DNA from: Streptomyces qinglanensis | GTDB taxonomy: Bacteria; Actinomycetota; Actinomycetes; Streptomycetales; Streptomycetaceae | Reading direction: 5' to 3' | NCBI RefSeq assembly: GCF_900111245.1 | Contig: NZ_FOGO01000006.1 | Location: 309,216-373,215 of the forward strand | Length of the DNA: 64,000 nucleotides | Shown: positions 60,955 to 64,000 of the stretch, one piece after another | Layout of the letters: every line of letters starts with the position of its first letter | How positions within the stretch are numbered: position 1 is the first letter of the stretch | Translations under genes and position numbers: made by a program | The notes under the pieces: model-generated | What the model was told of the DNA's origin: nothing | Database searches by the model: none | What the model saw: the letters and a program-made list of their open reading frames with translations, nothing else

Positions 60955-60968
60955 ACCGAACATTCGGT
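60955..60968. promoter_or_regulatory. Palindrome ACCGAA/TTCGGT upstream of paaI, TetR-type operator
   Basis: Perfect 6-bp arms with a 2-base centre, flanked by another ACCG at 60951-60954, lie 31 bases before the GTG. Pattern and position fit a PaaR-like TetR operator. No such regulator gene is adjacent. Confidence 0.5.
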
Positions 60969-61165
60969 GTGCCCAGTAATCCAGTGCGGGGACCGGACTG
61001 TCAAGAGAGTCGGCACGGACTTCTCCGGCCGGCATCCCCTTCCCTCCGCCCCGGGAACCGAACACCGGCCCGGCAGCGTGGAACGACACGGCCGGGCTGG
61101 TCAGCCCGGCGATTCCGGACCGAGGGCACCGTTCCCACGGCCGAAGCGAGGGGAAACGGCGGACG

Positions 61166-61573
61166 ATGGACCTGAGGGCGCACATAGCCGAGACGCGGGC
61201 CGGAGCGGGCGACCCCGCCACGCTGCTCGGCGAGTTCCGGAGGGCGGCGGTCCTGGTGCCCACCGCGGGGCAGTTGGAGGACCGGTTGCTGGCACGGTCG
61301 TTCGGCGGGGTGCACTGGATTCTCGCGTTCACGGACGAAGCGGCCCTGGCACAGTTCGCCGGTCGGAGCGGCGCTGCACCGGACCAGCCCTGGCCGTACG
61401 TCGCGGTTCTGGGCGCCCGCCTGCTGGACGTCGTGATCCCCGCCCTCGGTCGCCCCGCGGGCGTCGCGGTGGACCTCGCGGACGAGGAGGGCTCCATGCT
61501 CTTCCCGCCCGCCCCGGGAATCGTCCCGGCCGAGGTGGCCGTGCACGGAACCGACGGGGAAGAAGCCGCCTGA
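61166..61573 (+). CDS. SseB-like protein
   Basis: This 135-residue protein matches the SseB N-terminal domain family, which is frequent in actinobacteria. AAVLVPTAGQLEDRLLARSF, HWILAFTDEAALAQFAG and AVDLADEEGSMLFPP are the conserved blocks. It is probably cytoplasmic. SseB-fold proteins accompany polymorphic toxin and type VII secretion loci and may be immunity- or chaperone-like. The stop and the next ATG overlap by one base (TGATG), so it is translated with the following gene. Confidence 0.75.
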   Translation: MDLRAHIAETRAGAGDPATLLGEFRRAAVLVPTAGQLEDRLLARSFGGVHWILAFTDEAALAQFAGRSGAAPDQPWPYVAVLGARLLDVVIPALGRPAGVAVDLADEEGSMLFPPAPGIVPAEVAVHGTDGEEAA

Positions 61574-62229
61574 TGGGGGACGACGGCCGGCAGGACGGCG
61601 TCAAGTGGAACGAGGAGTCCCTCAGCCTGATCGAGAAGGGGCTGGCGGGAGCCGTCGACGAGCTGAAGGCATCGGGCAGTTCGGCGACCTCGTCTCTCCA
61701 GGGCGCCGGCTTCGAAGAGCTGTCCCTGACCGGGATGGAGGCCGGGGACGGCGGGGTGGCGGTCGACTTCGAGGACTTCTGCGAGAGGTGGGAGTGGGGC
61801 GTGCGCGCCCTGGTGCAGAACGCCAACGCGCTGGCCGAACGGCTCGGCCTGTCGGCGGGCATGGCCTACGAGGAGGACCGGTACGCGGCCGGGGCGCTGA
61901 AGGTCGGTCTCAACTCGTTGGTGGGCAATCCGCACGCGACCGAGGAGGACGTCTCGGCACAGGGCTGGGGCGACATCCTCACCCCGGATGCACCGGACTA
62001 CAGCAAGGACTCCTTCCGGCAGGCCAAGGAGGACATCGTCCAGGACTGGAAGGACACCGGGCGCGATCTGAGCACCAAGGGGTACGGCGGCATGCAGATG
62101 GACCGGTTCCAGGAAGCGGCCGGGCTCGACGACGAGCAGATGGATGCGGCACTGGACCGCGCCTACGGTCCGTCGCCCGAGGAGCGGGCGGCCTCGACGG
62201 CGCAGCGGAACAACGGGGGTGGGAACTGA
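61573..62229 (+). CDS. EspC/WXG100-like type VII secretion-associated protein
   Basis: This 218-residue protein has a helical core at residues 55-105, FCERWEWGVRALVQNANALA, then LGLSAGMAYEEDRYA. It resembles the EspC/WXG100 pattern (W-x-G turn and Y-xxx-D/E secretion signal), although the exact WXG is WEWG. The C-terminal half is acidic, without clear domains, and ends in an Asn/Gly tail. Overlaps with both neighbours (one base each side) make it part of the sseB-like/RHS operon. It is likely a partner or chaperone for secretion of the large RHS protein; this is inferred from position and pattern. Confidence 0.6.
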   Translation: MGDDGRQDGVKWNEESLSLIEKGLAGAVDELKASGSSATSSLQGAGFEELSLTGMEAGDGGVAVDFEDFCERWEWGVRALVQNANALAERLGLSAGMAYEEDRYAAGALKVGLNSLVGNPHATEEDVSAQGWGDILTPDAPDYSKDSFRQAKEDIVQDWKDTGRDLSTKGYGGMQMDRFQEAAGLDDEQMDAALDRAYGPSPEERAASTAQRNNGGGN

Positions 62230-64000
62230 TGGGCTGGCGGGATTTCGTACCGGACTGCGTCGAGGACAAGGCCGAGGACCTCGTCGAAGGCGCGGGGGAT
62301 CTCGTCGAGGGCGCGGGCAACTGGACCGGTGACCGGCTGGACGACGTCGGCTGGGAGAGCGGCGGCGACTGGGTGCGGGACAAGTCCCGCTCGGCAGCCA
62401 ACGCGATGGGCGCCGAGACGGCCGAGTTCCAGTTGGACGAGACCGAGGACCCCAAGAAGCTGGTCTACGGCAGCCCCAGCAAGATCCGTTCGACGGCCGA
62501 GCACATCACCAACCTCAAGACGGCGTTCGACAACGTCGCCAAGGGTCTCAAGGGGCTGCACAAGGGCACGCTGAAGGGCAAGGCCGCCGACGCCTTCTGG
62601 GAGAAGGTGGGCCTGGAGCCCGCCAAGTGGGTCAAGGCCGCACACGCCTGCGAGAAGGCTGCCGGAGCGCTGGAGGATTTCGCCCACACGGTGGAATGGG
62701 CCCAGGGCCAGGCCCGTGAGGCGGTGGCCAAGTACAAGAACGACAAGAAGCAGGACGCCGAGGACCAGCTCCAGGAGGCCCGCTCCCAGCGCAACGCCGC
62801 CGCCGGCCGGGCGCAGAAGGCGATCAGAGCCGCACGGGACTCGGCGCCGCCCAAGCCCGACTACTGGGATCAGGCGAACGACGGTCTTCAGGGCCTGCAG
62901 CTCGATGCCGTGCATCTCTCCGGCGGCATCGTCAAGGGCACGGCCGGTCTGGTCAACTTCGTCCGCAGCGTCAACCCCACTGACCCCTACAACATCACCC
63001 ACCCCGCCGAATACCTCACCAGTCTCAACTCGACCGCAACCGGTCTGCTGCGCGTCGCCAATGACCCGGTCGGCACCGGCAAGCGGATGTGGGACACCTT
63101 CCAGAAGGACCCCGCCGAGGGGACCGGCCGTCTCATTCCCGAACTGCTGGGAACCAAGGGCGCCGGGATAGCACTGAAGGCGGGGCGTGCCGGCAGGCTG
63201 GCCAAACTCGCCGACGATCTGCCCACCGGCCGCCGGGCGCTCGACGGGAAGGGCGCGGAAGCCTCGGCCAGAGGAGCGAAGGAGACCCCCTGCAAGGGGA
63301 CCGACCCGGTGGACCTGGCCACCGGGAGGATGTACCTCCCGCAGACGGACCTGTCCCTGCCGGGCACCCTGCCGCTCACCTTCGCCCGCCGCGTCGAGTC
63401 CGGCTACACCCTCGGCCGCTGGTTCGGCCCGTCGTGGAGCTCCACGGTGGACCAGCGGCTGGAGGTCGACCCGGAGGGCGTCGTCCTCGTCGCCGAGGAC
63501 GGCCGCCTGCTCACCTTCCCGCACCCCGCTCCCGGCGTCCCCACCCTGCCGTCGGCCGGACCGGCCCGGATGCTGCTGGAGCGCACCCCGGACGGCGGAT
63601 ACACACTGACGGACCCGGACACCGGCTGGGTACGGCACTTCGCCCCGCCGCAAGGGGGCACGTCGGAGGACGGCGCGGCCCGGATCGAGCAGATCACCGA
63701 CCGCAACAGCAACAGCATCACCTTCGAGTACGACGAACAGACCGGCGCACCCCTGCGCCTCGTCCACAGCGGCGGCTACACCGTGCGGCTGACGGTCGAG
63801 GACGACCGCGTGACCGCGCTGTCCCTCGCCGGGGCCGACGCCGACACGACGGTGCTGCGCTACGCCTACACCGACGGCAACCTGACCGACGTCACAGGCT
63901 CCTCCGGACTGCCACTGCGCTTCGAGTACGACGACGAACAGCGCGTGGTGTCCTGGACCGACACCAACGACCGCCGCTACGACTACGTCTACGACAACCT
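62229..64000 (+). CDS. RHS-repeat polymorphic toxin-like protein with T7SS-type N-terminus, 5' part
   Basis: The frame is open from the ATG at 62229 to the right edge (590 residues visible). Residues 75-200 form a helical T7SS-signal-type domain (KIRSTAEHITNLKTAFDNVA, GKAADAFWEKVG, then a coiled-coil of Gln/Ala/Lys). A roughly 150-residue linker follows. At residues 359-440 there is a DUF6531-type RHS entry domain (DPVDLATGRMYLPQTDLSL, TFARRVESGYTLGRWFGPSW). RHS/YD repeats start near residue 490 (RNSNSITFEYDEQTGAPLRL, LRYAYTDGNLTDV, FEYDDEQRVVSWTDTNDRRY). RHS shells encase a C-terminal toxin, expected beyond the window together with its immunity gene. Confidence 0.85.
   Translation, partial: MGWRDFVPDCVEDKAEDLVEGAGDLVEGAGNWTGDRLDDVGWESGGDWVRDKSRSAANAMGAETAEFQLDETEDPKKLVYGSPSKIRSTAEHITNLKTAFDNVAKGLKGLHKGTLKGKAADAFWEKVGLEPAKWVKAAHACEKAAGALEDFAHTVEWAQGQAREAVAKYKNDKKQDAEDQLQEARSQRNAAAGRAQKAIRAARDSAPPKPDYWDQANDGLQGLQLDAVHLSGGIVKGTAGLVNFVRSVNPTDPYNITHPAEYLTSLNSTATGLLRVANDPVGTGKRMWDTFQKDPAEGTGRLIPELLGTKGAGIALKAGRAGRLAKLADDLPTGRRALDGKGAEASARGAKETPCKGTDPVDLATGRMYLPQTDLSLPGTLPLTFARRVESGYTLGRWFGPSWSSTVDQRLEVDPEGVVLVAEDGRLLTFPHPAPGVPTLPSAGPARMLLERTPDGGYTLTDPDTGWVRHFAPPQGGTSEDGAARIEQITDRNSNSITFEYDEQTGAPLRLVHSGGYTVRLTVEDDRVTALSLAGADADTTVLRYAYTDGNLTDVTGSSGLPLRFEYDDEQRVVSWTDTNDRRYDYVYDN

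Noticed and set aside
60925..60963. ATG at 60963 as start of paaI
   Set aside because: It lies within the palindromic operator and lacks a ribosome binding site, whereas GTG 60924 has GGGAGG.

Overview
The window is chromosomal DNA from a Streptomyces-like actinomycete. The signs are a very high GC content with strong GC bias at third codon positions, frequent GTG and TTG starts, many ATGA overlaps between genes, and families typical of the genus: a conservon (cvnABCD plus P450s), an ATP-binding anti-sigma-like protein, a small two-domain laccase, a SCO6745-family protein and a 67-residue cold-shock protein. No rRNA, tRNA, CRISPR array, insertion sequence or prophage was recognised.

Layout. 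(1) 1-8.6 kb: the 3' end of idi, an RsbW-like ATPase, a crotonase, a SCO6745-family protein, Tex, a nitroreductase and an ABC-F protein preceded by a structured leader. (2) 8.6-17.8 kb: a ROK regulator facing an MGH1-like glycosidase and a glycogen-debranching-type enzyme, then a D-amino-acid oxidase, an M1 peptidase and an MpaB-type oxygenase. (3) 18.0-23.7 kb: a six-gene conservon operon whose first P450 (CYP157-like) lacks the ExxR motif. (4) 23.7-32.6 kb: a beta-oxidation island made of an acyl-CoA synthetase, a MerR regulator, FadB, thiolase, an LCAD-like dehydrogenase and an alpha-methylacyl-CoA racemase, suited to methyl-branched acyl chains. (5) 32.9-36.5 kb: a DUF1203 protein and an amino-sugar/tagatose-type locus (SIS isomerase, class II aldolase, DeoR). 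(6) 36.7-48.4 kb: mixed housekeeping and accessory genes, a decayed L-lactate permease and a cold-shock gene with its terminator.

(7) 48.5-54.2 kb is the most interesting stretch. A Tat-exported laccase is divergent from a two-gene operon encoding an exported ThuA plus PQQ-type sugar dehydrogenase and an exported cupredoxin plus Ig-like repeats plus DUF1080 protein. Together they could form an extracellular sugar-oxidising copper electron chain. (8) 54.3-60.9 kb: TerD, a TetR regulator divergent from an FAD oxidoreductase, a DUF1266 protein, a Rid protein, and PaaK with a PaaI-like thioesterase. (9) 61.2-64.0 kb: an SseB-like protein, an EspC-like protein and the start of a large RHS protein with a type VII secretion-type N-terminus. 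This looks like a polymorphic toxin cassette that runs off the window.

Regulation visible in the sequence includes GC-rich hairpins at nearly every convergent junction, several inverted repeats in promoters, and a near-identical 18-bp operator in front of both the conservon and the FAD oxidoreductase/TetR pair.
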